Shown here piece after piece: positions 33,764 to 42,583 of a stretch of 64,000 nucleotides of DNA. Origin of the DNA: Aedoeadaptatus coxii. Its GTDB lineage: Bacteria; Bacillota; Clostridia; Tissierellales; Peptoniphilaceae. Where the stretch lies: the NCBI RefSeq assembly GCF_903819215.1, contig NZ_CAIJCT010000016.1. One strand, given 5' to 3'. A program made the position numbers and the translations under genes. A model generated the notes under the pieces. The model did no database searches and was not told the origin of the DNA. It worked only from the letters and a program-made list of their open reading frames with translations. Position 1 is the first letter of the stretch, and each line of letters starts with the position of its first letter.

Positions 33764-35136
33764 AAAAAGAATATCTATCCTTAGAAAATGTCAACGGATC
33801 TCTCATCGATCTTTCCGGCCTTCACCACGTAAAATATGGCGAAATTGTATCCATTACCAACTCCGAAACGAAAGAAGAATTAGTCGGCCGCGTCATCGGC
33901 ATTTCCGACGACAAAGCCACCGTTCAAATCTTCGGCGAATCCATGGGGGTTTCCACGGAAAACCTACGGGTCGTCTTTGAAGGGCGCCCCTTCGAAATTC
34001 CCCTGTCGCCTGCCATATTGGGCAGACGCTTCAGCGGCATCGGCCAAGCCATCGACAACGGCGGCCCCATTTACTCCGGTAAATTTTACAATGTCAACGG
34101 CCAGCCTATGAACCCGGTGGCACGGGAATATCCCCGTAACTTTATTCAAACGGGTATTCGCGCCATCGACTCGGTTATGACGCTGATTCGCGGCCAAAAA
34201 CTCCCGATCTTTTCGGGCTCCGGCCTTCCCCATAACGAGCTCGCCGCCCAAATCATTCGCCAGGCCAACATCGCCGACAGCGGAAAAGACGGGGCGGATT
34301 TCGCCGTCGTCTTCTGCGGCATGGGCTTAAAGCGGGAAGTGGCATCCTTCTTTACCGACAGCTTTATGGAAGCCGGCGTCATGGACAAAGTCGTTATCTA
34401 CATGAACTACGCCGACGACCCGATTATGGAGCGGATCATTGCGCCGAAATGCGCCTTAACCGCAGCGGAATATTTAGCCTTTGAAGAACACAAACACGTC
34501 CTCGTCATTATGACAGACATGACAAGCTACGGCGAAAGCTTGCGGGAAGTATCCTCTCAACGTCAGGAAGTACCCTCCCGTAAAGGCTACCCCGGCTATT
34601 TATACTCCGATCTCGCCGCCCTTTACGAGCGCGCCGGCATGATTCGCGGCGTAGAAGGATCCGTTACCTTGATCCCCATCTTAACCATGCCTTCCGACGA
34701 TATTACCCACCCGATTCCCGACTTAACGGGATACATTACCGAAGGGCAAATCGTACTTTCCCGCGACCTTAACGGCCAGGGCATTTATCCGCCGGTGAAC
34801 ATTCTCGATTCCCTTTCCCGTCTAATGAAAGACGGTATCGGCGAAGAATACACCCGCAAAGATCACGCCGACGTATCGGCTCAACTTTTTGCATCCTATT
34901 CCCGTTGTATCGAAGTAAGGTCCCTCGCTCAAATTATCGGCGAAGAAGAACTTTCCGAAGGCGATCAAAAAATCCTCACATTCGGTAAGCGCTTTGAAAA
35001 CGAATTTATCGGCCAGGGCTTCAACGAATCGTCCACCATCGGGCAAACACTGGATAAAGCATGGGAACTTTTGCGCATTCTGCCGAAAGACAGCTTGGTT
35101 CGCATCGATCCCAAACTTTTAGAAGAATACTACTAG
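33760..35136 (+). CDS. ntpB: V/A-type ATPase subunit B
   Basis: This 458-residue non-catalytic nucleotide-binding-fold subunit shows GSGLPHNELAAQI in place of a Walker A, as usual for B subunits, plus DMTSYGESLREVSSQRQEVP and the C-terminal helical domain. It is ATGA-coupled to ntpA. It alternates with A in the A3B3 head. Confidence 0.95.
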   Translation: MKKEYLSLENVNGSLIDLSGLHHVKYGEIVSITNSETKEELVGRVIGISDDKATVQIFGESMGVSTENLRVVFEGRPFEIPLSPAILGRRFSGIGQAIDNGGPIYSGKFYNVNGQPMNPVAREYPRNFIQTGIRAIDSVMTLIRGQKLPIFSGSGLPHNELAAQIIRQANIADSGKDGADFAVVFCGMGLKREVASFFTDSFMEAGVMDKVVIYMNYADDPIMERIIAPKCALTAAEYLAFEEHKHVLVIMTDMTSYGESLREVSSQRQEVPSRKGYPGYLYSDLAALYERAGMIRGVEGSVTLIPILTMPSDDITHPIPDLTGYITEGQIVLSRDLNGQGIYPPVNILDSLSRLMKDGIGEEYTRKDHADVSAQLFASYSRCIEVRSLAQIIGEEELSEGDQKILTFGKRFENEFIGQGFNESSTIGQTLDKAWELLRILPKDSLVRIDPKLLEEYY

Positions 35137-35145
35137 AGGTGCGCC

Positions 35146-35763
35146 ATGGCAAAACGAGTGACGGCGACAAAAGCCAATCTTTTAAAAGTAAAAAGCGCCT
35201 TGGAATTTGCCAAAAAAGGCTACGGCCTCTTGGATAAAAAACGAGCCGTCTTAATGCGCGAAATGATGCGCCTTAACGAACGAGCCCAAACCATCCAAAA
35301 AGAAATCGAAGGGGACTTCACCCGCTCCTACGACGCCTTTACCATGGCATCGGTCACCATGGGATGGGAAGCCGTCGTGGATATGAGCAAATCCATGCCG
35401 TTGGAAGAGCCTTATACCATCGGCTATCGTTCCGTTATGGGCGTGGAAATCCCGGAAATCCACTACAAGGAATTTTCGCCGAATACCACCTTCAGTATGT
35501 TCGAGAGCAACTTCGCCTTCGACGAAGCTTACATTCGTATGCACGACATGCGGGCGAGAATCTACGAACTGGCGGAACTTGAAACCGACCTGTACCGTTT
35601 GGCGAAAGAAATAAAAAAGACGGTAAAACGCGCCAACGCCCTGGAAAAAATACAAATTCCAAAGTACGAACAGACCAAAAAAGAAATCGAAGACATTTTG
35701 GCGGAAAAAGAACGTGAAGATTTCTTCCGCCTAAAACGCGTTAAAAACAATGTATCGGAATAA
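35146..35763 (+). CDS. ntpD: V/A-type ATPase subunit D (central shaft)
   Basis: This 205-residue protein is a long antiparallel coiled coil, beginning VTATKANLLKVKSALEFAKKGY and ending in a basic helix, matching AtpD/NtpD. It is the rotating shaft inside the A3B3 head. The operon ends with a terminator five bases after the stop. Confidence 0.92.
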   Translation: MAKRVTATKANLLKVKSALEFAKKGYGLLDKKRAVLMREMMRLNERAQTIQKEIEGDFTRSYDAFTMASVTMGWEAVVDMSKSMPLEEPYTIGYRSVMGVEIPEIHYKEFSPNTTFSMFESNFAFDEAYIRMHDMRARIYELAELETDLYRLAKEIKKTVKRANALEKIQIPKYEQTKKEIEDILAEKEREDFFRLKRVKNNVSE

Positions 35764-35767
35764 GAGA

Positions 35768-35793
35768 AGACCGCTTAGGCGGTCTCTTTTTTT
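35768..35793 (+). terminator. Terminator of the V/A-ATPase operon
   Basis: AGACCGC (35768-35774) pairs with GCGGTCT (35779-35785), then seven T. Confidence 0.88.
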
Positions 35794-35807
35794 ATAAGGA
35801 GGACATA

Positions 35808-36308
35808 ATGAGCGAAATGCGACGCATTTACGACGAAAACTTCAACTACCAAGGCTACATGAAAGAGCGCTCCGAACCCTTAGCGCCGGAAGAATACTAT
35901 GTGGTGGCGGGGGTCATGGTGGTGAGTCGGGGAAAACTATTAATCACCAAACGCGCCGCCGGCAAAACCTTTGAACACCAATGGGAATTTACCATGGGGA
36001 GCGTCGTCGGCGAAGAAACGCCACTGGAAGGCGCCCTTCGGGAACTTTCGGAAGAAGTAGGCATTTCTGTTACGAAAAACGACGTGGATTTACTCGGCAC
36101 ACTGAAAGAAGAACAAAAACATTCCAAAATCTTTCTCTTAGTAAAGGACGTAGACGACATCACCATGCAGGCGAGCGAAGTGGAAGATTATCAATTCGTC
36201 ACCAAAGAAGAATTGGAAAATATGCTCGCCCGAGGAGAATTTGCTCCGCCCATGGCCGCGAGAATAAAAACTTATCTTCCCAAAATTGGCGATAAATTAA
36301 GCGATTAA
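35808..36308 (+). CDS. Nudix hydrolase (IPP-isomerase-like/YfcD branch)
   Basis: This 166-residue protein has an intact Nudix box at residues 64-86 (GSVVGEETPLEGALRELSEE, then VGI), which binds Mg2+ and cleaves nucleoside-diphosphate-linked substrates. The N terminus (IYDENFNYQG) resembles Nudix proteins grouped with IPP isomerase-like hydrolases. AAGGAGG precedes the ATG. The substrate is unknown. It stands alone between the ATPase terminator and the AGCS gene. Confidence 0.87.
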   Translation: MSEMRRIYDENFNYQGYMKERSEPLAPEEYYVVAGVMVVSRGKLLITKRAAGKTFEHQWEFTMGSVVGEETPLEGALRELSEEVGISVTKNDVDLLGTLKEEQKHSKIFLLVKDVDDITMQASEVEDYQFVTKEELENMLARGEFAPPMAARIKTYLPKIGDKLSD

Positions 36309-36403
36309 TCACTTTCATACGCTACATTATGTCGTTTTTATAAAAAAGCGCGACAAAAAACAGAAAAAATTACAGAAAAGAACGTGCAAGATTCGCCATC
36401 AAC

Positions 36404-36433
36404 TTGTGTTATTACAAAATGATCTTTTACAAT
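36404..36433 (+). promoter_or_regulatory. Candidate promoter of the AGCS gene
   Basis: TTGTGT (36404-36409) and TACAAT (36428-36433) are 18 bases apart. The 36309-36505 gap also has a TGTCG/CGACA dyad around 36329-36356 and distant CTACATT/AATGTAG repeats. No known riboswitch is recognised. Confidence 0.4.
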
Positions 36434-36505
36434 GTAGTTTTTTGTGTTAAGATATGTTTATCTGAAAACGCTATACTTTGATAAATTATAAAAACGAGGT
36501 GACTT

Positions 36506-37903
36506 ATGGAACTTTTATTGACCATCAACGGGTATCTGTACTACCCCATTTTGATCATCGTCCTACTCGGCGCGGGCCTTTACTTTACGATTCGCACGGG
36601 ATTTTTGCAAATATCCATGTTTGGAGAATCCCTTCGCGTCCTTCGGGAAGCACCCCACGAAGGCGAGGTCTCCTCATTCCAGGCGCTTATGGTTTCCACC
36701 GCATCCCGTGTCGGCACGGGCAACATCGTCGGCGTGGCGCAAGCCATTTGCCTCGGCGGCTACGGCGCCGTGTTCTGGATGTGGGTTACCGCCGTTATCG
36801 GCGGGGCATCGGCCTTTATCGAATCCACCCTCGCGCAAATCTATAAAAAACGCGGCGAGCACGGCACGAGCTACGGCGGCCCCAGCTATTACATCGAAAC
36901 CGCATTAGGCTCCAGAACCGTCGGCGTTATCTTCGCCGTCTTCCTCATCCTCACATACGCCGTAGGCTTTAACATGCTCGCGTCCTTTAACATGACCGAC
37001 TCCTTCCGCGTATACGACTTCTTCCAAGAAGGCAAAACCACGTGGATCATCGGCGGGGTACTCGCCATCGTCGCCGGATACTGCATCCTAGGCGGCGGCA
37101 AGCGCATCATCAAAGCGACATCCACACTCGTTCCCTTTATGGGCATCATCTTCGTCGCCATGGCGCTGTTTATGATCTTCAGAAACATATCCTACATGCC
37201 CACCGTCATTAAAAACATCTTCAGCGATGCCTTTAACTTCAGAGCCATCTTCGGCGGCTTGGCAGGCTCCGCCCTCGTACAAGGGGTTAAGCGCGGCCTT
37301 TACTCCAACGAAGCCGGTATGGGTTCGGCACCGAACGCCGCAGCATCGGCCGATGTGTCTCACCCGGTAAAACAAGGTTTAGTTCAAATGTTTTCCGTCT
37401 TTTTGGACACACTCGTTATCTGCTCGGCGACGGCCTTTATGTCTATGGCATCGGGTATCGAAGCTACGGAAGAATTGGCGGGCGCAGCCTACGTACAAGA
37501 ATCCTTGGCGACCGTATTCGGACACGGCGGCTACATCTTTATCACCCTGTCCCTTACCCTCTTCGCCTTTACCACCCTTTTAGGCAACCTTTACTACGTA
37601 GACAACTGCTTAACCTACCTCAATAAAAAAACGCCATCCAAAACCTTTATGCTCTGCTACCGCATCATCGCCATCCTTTTGATCTTTGTGGGATCGAGCA
37701 TTAAAATGGAAGCGGCATGGAACATCGCCGACTTCTTAATGGCCCTTATGGTTCTCGTCAACATCCCGGCGATCCTGCTCTTGGGCAACCAAGCCCTGGC
37801 GGCATTAAAAGACTACAAAGAACAAAGCCACGCCGGCAAAAACCCCCACTTCATCGCCAAAAACGTGGGCATCGACGACAGCAAATTAGATTACTGGAAA
37901 TAA
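36506..37903 (+). CDS. Alanine or glycine:cation symporter (AGCS family)
   Basis: This 465-residue integral membrane protein has about ten to eleven helices. Family signatures are GLYFTIRTGFLQ, STASRVGTGNIVGVAQAI, and SNEAGMGSAPNAAA. It imports alanine or glycine with Na+. The strong GAGGTG site precedes the ATG, and a terminator follows. It adds to the amino-acid uptake capacity of the region. Confidence 0.93.
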   Translation: MELLLTINGYLYYPILIIVLLGAGLYFTIRTGFLQISMFGESLRVLREAPHEGEVSSFQALMVSTASRVGTGNIVGVAQAICLGGYGAVFWMWVTAVIGGASAFIESTLAQIYKKRGEHGTSYGGPSYYIETALGSRTVGVIFAVFLILTYAVGFNMLASFNMTDSFRVYDFFQEGKTTWIIGGVLAIVAGYCILGGGKRIIKATSTLVPFMGIIFVAMALFMIFRNISYMPTVIKNIFSDAFNFRAIFGGLAGSALVQGVKRGLYSNEAGMGSAPNAAASADVSHPVKQGLVQMFSVFLDTLVICSATAFMSMASGIEATEELAGAAYVQESLATVFGHGGYIFITLSLTLFAFTTLLGNLYYVDNCLTYLNKKTPSKTFMLCYRIIAILLIFVGSSIKMEAAWNIADFLMALMVLVNIPAILLLGNQALAALKDYKEQSHAGKNPHFIAKNVGIDDSKLDYWK

Positions 37904-37909
37904 GCGAAA

Positions 37910-37937
37910 AGCCTTCCCGCAGGGGAGGGCTTTTTTT
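37910..37937 (+). terminator. Terminator after the AGCS gene
   Basis: GCCTTCCC (37911-37918) and GGGGAGGGC form a stem followed by seven T. Confidence 0.88.
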
Positions 37938-37971
37938 GTGTCTAAGTTTTTAAATTAACAATACATAAACC

Positions 37972-38001
37972 TTACCACTTCTTTACTTTTTGATATAATG
38001 G
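37972..38001 (+). promoter_or_regulatory. Promoter of the Na/Pi cotransporter gene
   Basis: TTACCA (37972-37977) and a perfect TATAAT (37996-38001) are 18 bases apart, 40 bases before the start codon. Confidence 0.65.
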
Positions 38002-38040
38002 ATTCGTATGAACGATTTCTAATCTTTGGAAGGAGATGTT

Positions 38041-39741
38041 ATGGCAGACGTTAGTTCTTGGTCTCATATCAACTGGCATTTTATCGCCGGCGGATTGGGG
38101 CTATTCCTCTTCGGCGTCAAGATCATGGGCGACAGCTTAACCAAGTTTGCCGGCACCAAGATTCGGGACTATATCGAAAAGTATACGTCCAATCCGATCA
38201 TGGCCATCATCGTCGGCGTCGTCATGACGGGGGTCATTCAATCCTCATCGGCGGCCACGGTCATCGCCATATCCCTCGTGCGTTCCGGTTTAATGGGCCT
38301 TTCTCAAGCCATCGGCATTATTTTAGGGGCGAACATCGGGACGACGGTTACCTCGATCTTAATCGGTTTTCAACTGGATTATTACGCCTACTTTATATTA
38401 CTTATCGGCGTGTTTTTAGTGCTTATGGCCACGCGGAAAAAGAGTATTTACCTCGGCGAAATCATTATCGGCTTCGGCTTGCTCTTTATCGGCTTAAATA
38501 CCATGGGCGATGCATTAAAAGACTTACAATCCATTCCGGGATTTGAATCCCTGGTGGTGCGCATGAGCTCCCAACCGGCATTGGCGGCATTGGCAGGCGC
38601 CGTAATTACCGCCGTCATCCAATCGTCTTCGGCCATCGTCGGGATCGTACAATCCCTTTACGCATCCCACTCCATTACCTTTGTGGCGGCGCTGGGTTTG
38701 GTTTTCGGCGCCAATATCGGTACTACCATTACGGCGGCGTTGGCAGCTGTTGGGGGAAGCTTGGCGGCGCGGAGAACCTGCCTGTTCCACTTCCTGTTTA
38801 ATGTATTGGTGTCCGTTCTGTTTTTACTGATTATCGGGCCCTATTCGAAATTTATATTAAAAGCGGCGGAAACTTTTCATATGAACAAGATGATGACCAT
38901 CGCCTTGGCGCACTTTACCTTTAACTTGGTAGGGATGCTGATTTTCCTGCCGATTATTCCCCAATGCGTAAAAATTTTGGAAAAGATTATGCCGGGCAGA
39001 GAAGATCTTTCCCTGCAACTGGGCAAAATTCAATTGGACGAAACCCTGGTGGAAGCTTTCCCGGCAGCCGCTTTAACACAAGCCAAAGCCGCTATGCTTC
39101 AAGTATCTGAAATCGTATTGGAATCTATGGAAGACTCCAAACATTACCTCACCACCAAAGATAAAAAATATTTCCACGAAGTCAACCAGCTGGAAGATAT
39201 GATCAACTCCCTGGATACGAAAATCGAGGATTACTTGTTGAAAATCTCCAAGCAGTCCTTAACGGAAGAATTGGCCGACGAATATTCCTCGAATTTGCAG
39301 GTGCAAAAGAATTTCGAGCGTATCGGCGATCTGGTGCAAAACCTGGTGGAATATTACGAAATGATTTACGATTCCCGAGAGGAATTTAGCGAAGAAGCCA
39401 TGGCGGATTTAATGGCCATGTACGAACTTCTCCTCCATATGTTCTCAAACGGCGTAGCTGTTTTCGACGGCGGCGATCACCATCTCTACGAAATGATGAA
39501 AGAAGACGAAAACAACTTAAACTACATGGAATACCAACTCCGTGCGTCCCACTTTAGACGGATGACCTCGCAACACGAAGAGGCTACCGTCACCACATCC
39601 TTGTATGTCGACATTTTAGGTACGCTGGAACGTATCGGTGACCACGCCTTCAACATCGCCCGCTTAACTTTCGACCCGATCAAGAGTCACGGGGAAAAGA
39701 GTTTGGTGGCGGAAGAAGTGAATCGAAAAGAAACGGCATAA
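38041..39741 (+). CDS. Na+/phosphate cotransporter family protein with C-terminal PhoU domain
   Basis: This 566-residue protein has two inverted repeats of membrane helices with the QSSSA motifs (GVIQSSSAATVIA and AVIQSSSAIVGIV) that define the Na/Pi-II family, in about residues 10-310. The C-terminal 350-550 region is a helical PhoU-like domain (ERIGDLVQNLVEYYEM, LERIGDHAFNIA). Such YjbB/NptA-like proteins move phosphate with Na+, often as exporters or low-affinity carriers. ATG 38041 lies 5 bases after GAAGGAG; a TTG five codons earlier sits before that site. Confidence 0.92.
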   Translation: MADVSSWSHINWHFIAGGLGLFLFGVKIMGDSLTKFAGTKIRDYIEKYTSNPIMAIIVGVVMTGVIQSSSAATVIAISLVRSGLMGLSQAIGIILGANIGTTVTSILIGFQLDYYAYFILLIGVFLVLMATRKKSIYLGEIIIGFGLLFIGLNTMGDALKDLQSIPGFESLVVRMSSQPALAALAGAVITAVIQSSSAIVGIVQSLYASHSITFVAALGLVFGANIGTTITAALAAVGGSLAARRTCLFHFLFNVLVSVLFLLIIGPYSKFILKAAETFHMNKMMTIALAHFTFNLVGMLIFLPIIPQCVKILEKIMPGREDLSLQLGKIQLDETLVEAFPAAALTQAKAAMLQVSEIVLESMEDSKHYLTTKDKKYFHEVNQLEDMINSLDTKIEDYLLKISKQSLTEELADEYSSNLQVQKNFERIGDLVQNLVEYYEMIYDSREEFSEEAMADLMAMYELLLHMFSNGVAVFDGGDHHLYEMMKEDENNLNYMEYQLRASHFRRMTSQHEEATVTTSLYVDILGTLERIGDHAFNIARLTFDPIKSHGEKSLVAEEVNRKETA

Positions 39742-39743
39742 TA

Positions 39744-39781
39744 AAATCCCTTTCTACTCCTGCGAGTGGAAAGGGATTTTT
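39744..39781 (+). terminator. Terminator after the Na/Pi cotransporter gene
   Basis: A 16-bp stem (one G-U) is formed by 39744-39759 (starting AAATCCCTTTC) and 39764-39779 (GAGTGGAAAGGGATTT), ending in T. Confidence 0.9.
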
Positions 39782-39826
39782 GCGTCGCATCAGAATCCGC
39801 ATATTGCAGGGGAAAGCGCACAAATG

Positions 39827-39933
39827 AAAAGGAGTATTTAAAGGTATATCCATTAAACATATGGTTTTATTCCGGCATCTTAATTTTACGCATCGGCATC
39901 GTCGGGATCCTTTACGAAAGATTAAAGAAATAA
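39827..39933 (+). other. Possible degraded short membrane-peptide frame
   Basis: AAAAGGAG (39827-39834) is followed by an open frame that ends at TAA 39931-39933 and would encode a short hydrophobic peptide (NIWFYSGILILRIGIVG then ILYERLKK). There is no ATG, GTG or TTG in frame at the right distance. It is either a decayed small gene or chance. The rest of 39782-40027 shows nothing else. Confidence 0.25.
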
Positions 39934-40027
39934 GGCTTGCCGATTTTATAAAGGGCGGATGTGTTGGCAAAAAAATGGCGAGATTTTTTGAATTGTAATG
40001 GATGAAAACATAGGTTTCATAGAATAC

Positions 40028-40058
40028 AAAAAAGCGGCGAGGAATTTCCTCACCGCTT
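40028..40058 (-). terminator. Terminator of the xpaC-telA pair
   Basis: AAGCGGCGAGG (40032-40042) pairs with CCTCACCGCTT (40048-40058) with one mismatch; T-run follows on the minus strand. Confidence 0.82.
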
Positions 40059-40074
40059 TTCTTATGCGTTAAGT

Positions 40075-41187
40075 TTATTGTTCTTGTCGCGCCAATAATC
40101 TGGTTTTTAAATCCTGTTCCAGAATTTCCAGTTCCCGCTTCGCCTTTTCTCGATTGTCGTGGCCTTCCATTTGAATGTGGCGCACTTCGTCCAGGGCGGC
40201 GATCAGTTGCTCGTTTGTGTGGCGAATAGTATCCACGTCCACGATGCCACGCTCGCTTTCCTTTGCTACGTTTACCGTGCTTTGGCGCAGGGTGTCGGCG
40301 TTTTTCTTTAACAGCTGATTGGTAAGATCGGACACCATTTTTTGCGCTTCGGCGGCTTGCTCCGAATGGTGCACGCCTAAAGCCAAAACCATTTGATTCT
40401 TCCAAATGGGAATGGTGTTCACGATAGTGGATTGAATCTTTTCCGCCATAACCGTATTCGACGCCTGCACCATGCGAATTTGAGGCGCCATTTGAAGGCT
40501 TACCATGCGGGTCAGTTCCAAATCGTGGATCTTCTTTTCAAAGCGATTGGCCATGTTTTGAAGATCGTTCACCTTTTGCGCTTCGATGCTGCCGGGCTCC
40601 GTACTTGCCATAAGGGCGGGGAGTTCCTTGGTGCGCACCTCGTTCAGCTTTTGATTGCCCGCCATAATATACATGGTGAGTTCCTTGAAATATTTTTCGT
40701 TTAACTCGTACATTTGATCCAACATGGAAATGTCTTTCATTAACGTAATCTGATGATTTTCCAGCGCTCGGGCAATTTCGTCTACATTTTTTTCCGCCTT
40801 GTCGTACTTTACCTTCATGGCGGTAATTTTATTGGCGGAGCGTTTAAAGAGCCCTTTAATGCCCTTTTCGTCTTCGTTTTCAAAGCTCTTAAGCTCCGTG
40901 ACCACGCCGGAGAGGAGACTGCCCACCTCGCCGAGATCTTTTGTGCGCACGGACTCCAGCGTCTTTTCGGAGAAGGTGGAAATCTTTTTTTGGGCGCCGA
41001 CGCCGTATTGAAGCACCACCGATGAATTGGTTAAGTCGATGGTCTTGGCGAATTCGTCTACCTGGCGCTGCTCCGCTTCGGTGAGTTTAATTTCTTTTTG
41101 AGGTGTCTTTTCTTCCAATAAAATACTTTCCTCTTCATGAGGGGTATCGTCCAAGCCGTCTAAGGTTAATTTTATTTCGTCGCTCAT
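40075..41187 (-). CDS. telA: TelA/YaaN-family toxic anion resistance protein
   Basis: This 370-residue, mostly helical cytoplasmic protein belongs to the TelA/KlaA family, named for tellurite resistance but of unclear biochemical role; it has been linked to envelope stress. Recognisable segments include FAKTIDLTNSSVVLQYG and QMAPQIRMVQASNTVMAEKI. Its ATG overlaps the stop of the upstream gene at 41187, so both are translated from one mRNA, as in the Bacillus xpaC-yaaN pair. Confidence 0.88.
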   Translation of the reverse strand: MSDEIKLTLDGLDDTPHEEESILLEEKTPQKEIKLTEAEQRQVDEFAKTIDLTNSSVVLQYGVGAQKKISTFSEKTLESVRTKDLGEVGSLLSGVVTELKSFENEDEKGIKGLFKRSANKITAMKVKYDKAEKNVDEIARALENHQITLMKDISMLDQMYELNEKYFKELTMYIMAGNQKLNEVRTKELPALMASTEPGSIEAQKVNDLQNMANRFEKKIHDLELTRMVSLQMAPQIRMVQASNTVMAEKIQSTIVNTIPIWKNQMVLALGVHHSEQAAEAQKMVSDLTNQLLKKNADTLRQSTVNVAKESERGIVDVDTIRHTNEQLIAALDEVRHIQMEGHDNREKAKRELEILEQDLKTRLLARQEQ

Positions 41188-42320
41188 TAAGATTCTCCTT
41201 TAAGATCCTGATCGAATAAGCCGTCTTGTTTCATCACCGTCTGCATCACATTCATTTCCGCTTTCAGTTCCAGTAAATCGTCTTTATAAAGGGTATCCAA
41301 AAGCTTTTCGTAGGCGGCGGTTACCGTGTCCAGGGAATGGAGAATGTCGCTCATAGTGGAGCGAATGGAATCGGTAATGACCGACGAGGATTCGAATTGA
41401 ATGTAGCGGTGAATAAGCTTCATGGTGGTGGGAGCGTAGTAATCGGTAAATTTATTGAGTTCTTCCACGCGGCGGGGATCCCCTTCTACGGCGTGGTCGA
41501 TAGAGGCGAGGAGTTTTTCCAGCCGTTCGATGCGCGCCTTTAGTTCGGCGGATGTCGTAGCGGATTTATAACCCGAAAGTTTGTCGCCGTAATCCGTAAG
41601 GGCCTTTGCCCGGTCGTCTTCGATGGCCTCCGGCTTCTCATCTTTCTCGATGGGGCGAGGCGTTTCCTCCACATAAACGGAATGGCCTTGATAATGGGCC
41701 TTATAGGCGTCGTAAGAGGGGCGGTCCAACAAGAGGAGCTCCCCGTTTTCCACGACTCGTCCTTGGGGAAAGAGATCCTTCTTAATCATGGCATTTAATT
41801 CCTTTACCACCTCATTTTTCGGTTTGTTGAGGGCGGTGGAAATATCGTCGGTGGTTAAGATGGGATTGTCGCCGATCTCTCTGCGAATGCGGAAAAAATC
41901 TCTTGCAAGCATCATTTGTTGATGGGTGTAAAGGGTGGCGAGGGTAAAGAGTATCGTGGTCATGAGAAAAAAGAGGCCGGCGAGAAGATCGTCTCCGTCG
42001 AGGAATCGTATCCACTCGAAAAGACCGGCAAGCGTGCATAAGCAAGAGCCGACCACTCCCAGCGCCGCCGTATTGCGCAGCCAAAACCATGCCCCGGGCG
42101 TCCTGGCTTTTTGGGATACTTTGGAAGGATCGCGATTCACTTTCAGCGCTTTTTCTTCCATATTCATTCCGCGGCGAAAGCCACGCATGACGGCGCCGGC
42201 GCCGGTTTTTGTATAGTAAATGGCATTTTCCACGCTCTTTTCGATTACGTCGGATACGTCTTTAAAATTATCCTCTTGCAGGGCGCGGTTTAATTTATCT
42301 TTTAATCCGTCGTCTTTCAA
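41187..42320 (-). CDS. xpaC: XpaC-like 5-bromo-4-chloroindolyl phosphate hydrolysis family protein
   Basis: This roughly 377-residue protein has two adjacent membrane helices near residues 75-130 (AALGVVGSCLCTLAGLF; LAGLFFLMTTILFTLATLY) and a long charged helical C-terminal region. It is the usual partner of TelA. The start is uncertain: TTG 42320 follows GAGGAG by 10 bases, whereas the frame remains open to 42431 without a ribosome site. The function of XpaC is not established. I infer an envelope-stress complex with TelA. Confidence 0.75.
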   Translation of the reverse strand: MKDDGLKDKLNRALQEDNFKDVSDVIEKSVENAIYYTKTGAGAVMRGFRRGMNMEEKALKVNRDPSKVSQKARTPGAWFWLRNTAALGVVGSCLCTLAGLFEWIRFLDGDDLLAGLFFLMTTILFTLATLYTHQQMMLARDFFRIRREIGDNPILTTDDISTALNKPKNEVVKELNAMIKKDLFPQGRVVENGELLLLDRPSYDAYKAHYQGHSVYVEETPRPIEKDEKPEAIEDDRAKALTDYGDKLSGYKSATTSAELKARIERLEKLLASIDHAVEGDPRRVEELNKFTDYYAPTTMKLIHRYIQFESSSVITDSIRSTMSDILHSLDTVTAAYEKLLDTLYKDDLLELKAEMNVMQTVMKQDGLFDQDLKGES

Positions 42321-42472
42321 CCTGTTACAACTCCTCTCCCAAACAAAATGTAAGGTTTTATTCCTTCTTATTGTAACATACGGGCCTTTTCCTTCGTCGT
42401 GAAATCGGAGAAAAAGGCTTATGTTTACCACATCTTCACGTGGAGTTTGCCGTTTCTTGCATTTTGTTTCCC

Positions 42473-42501
42473 TTGCACTTTCACAGTTTTTCCCTGATAA
42501 T
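42473..42501 (+). promoter_or_regulatory. Promoter of the DEAD-box helicase gene
   Basis: TTGCAC (42473-42478) and GATAAT (42496-42501) are 17 bases apart, giving a leader of about 75 bases that contains a terminator-like hairpin. Confidence 0.65.
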
Positions 42502-42530
42502 AGAAGAAGAACAACGATTAACGACCAGCG

Positions 42531-42557
42531 AAGTAGTCCTCGGGACTGCTTTTTTTA
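42531..42557 (+). terminator. Attenuator-like terminator in the DEAD-box helicase leader
   Basis: AGTAGTCC (42532-42539), TCG loop and GGACTGCT (42543-42550), then T to 42557, form an intrinsic terminator between the promoter and the TTG start. Its position suggests transcriptional attenuation of the helicase gene. Confidence 0.7.
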
Positions 42558-42583
42558 TGACACTTAATAATTAGGAGGAACGT

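Noticed and set aside
36309..36505. Possible riboswitch before the AGCS symporter gene
   Set aside because: The dyads are short and no known glycine or other riboswitch core was recognised; no terminator hairpin is present.
39680..40405. A 241-codon minus-strand frame crossing the telA terminator and the Na/Pi gene end
   Set aside because: It overlaps telA in another frame, runs through two terminators and shows low-complexity Arg/Gly/Ser composition without motifs.
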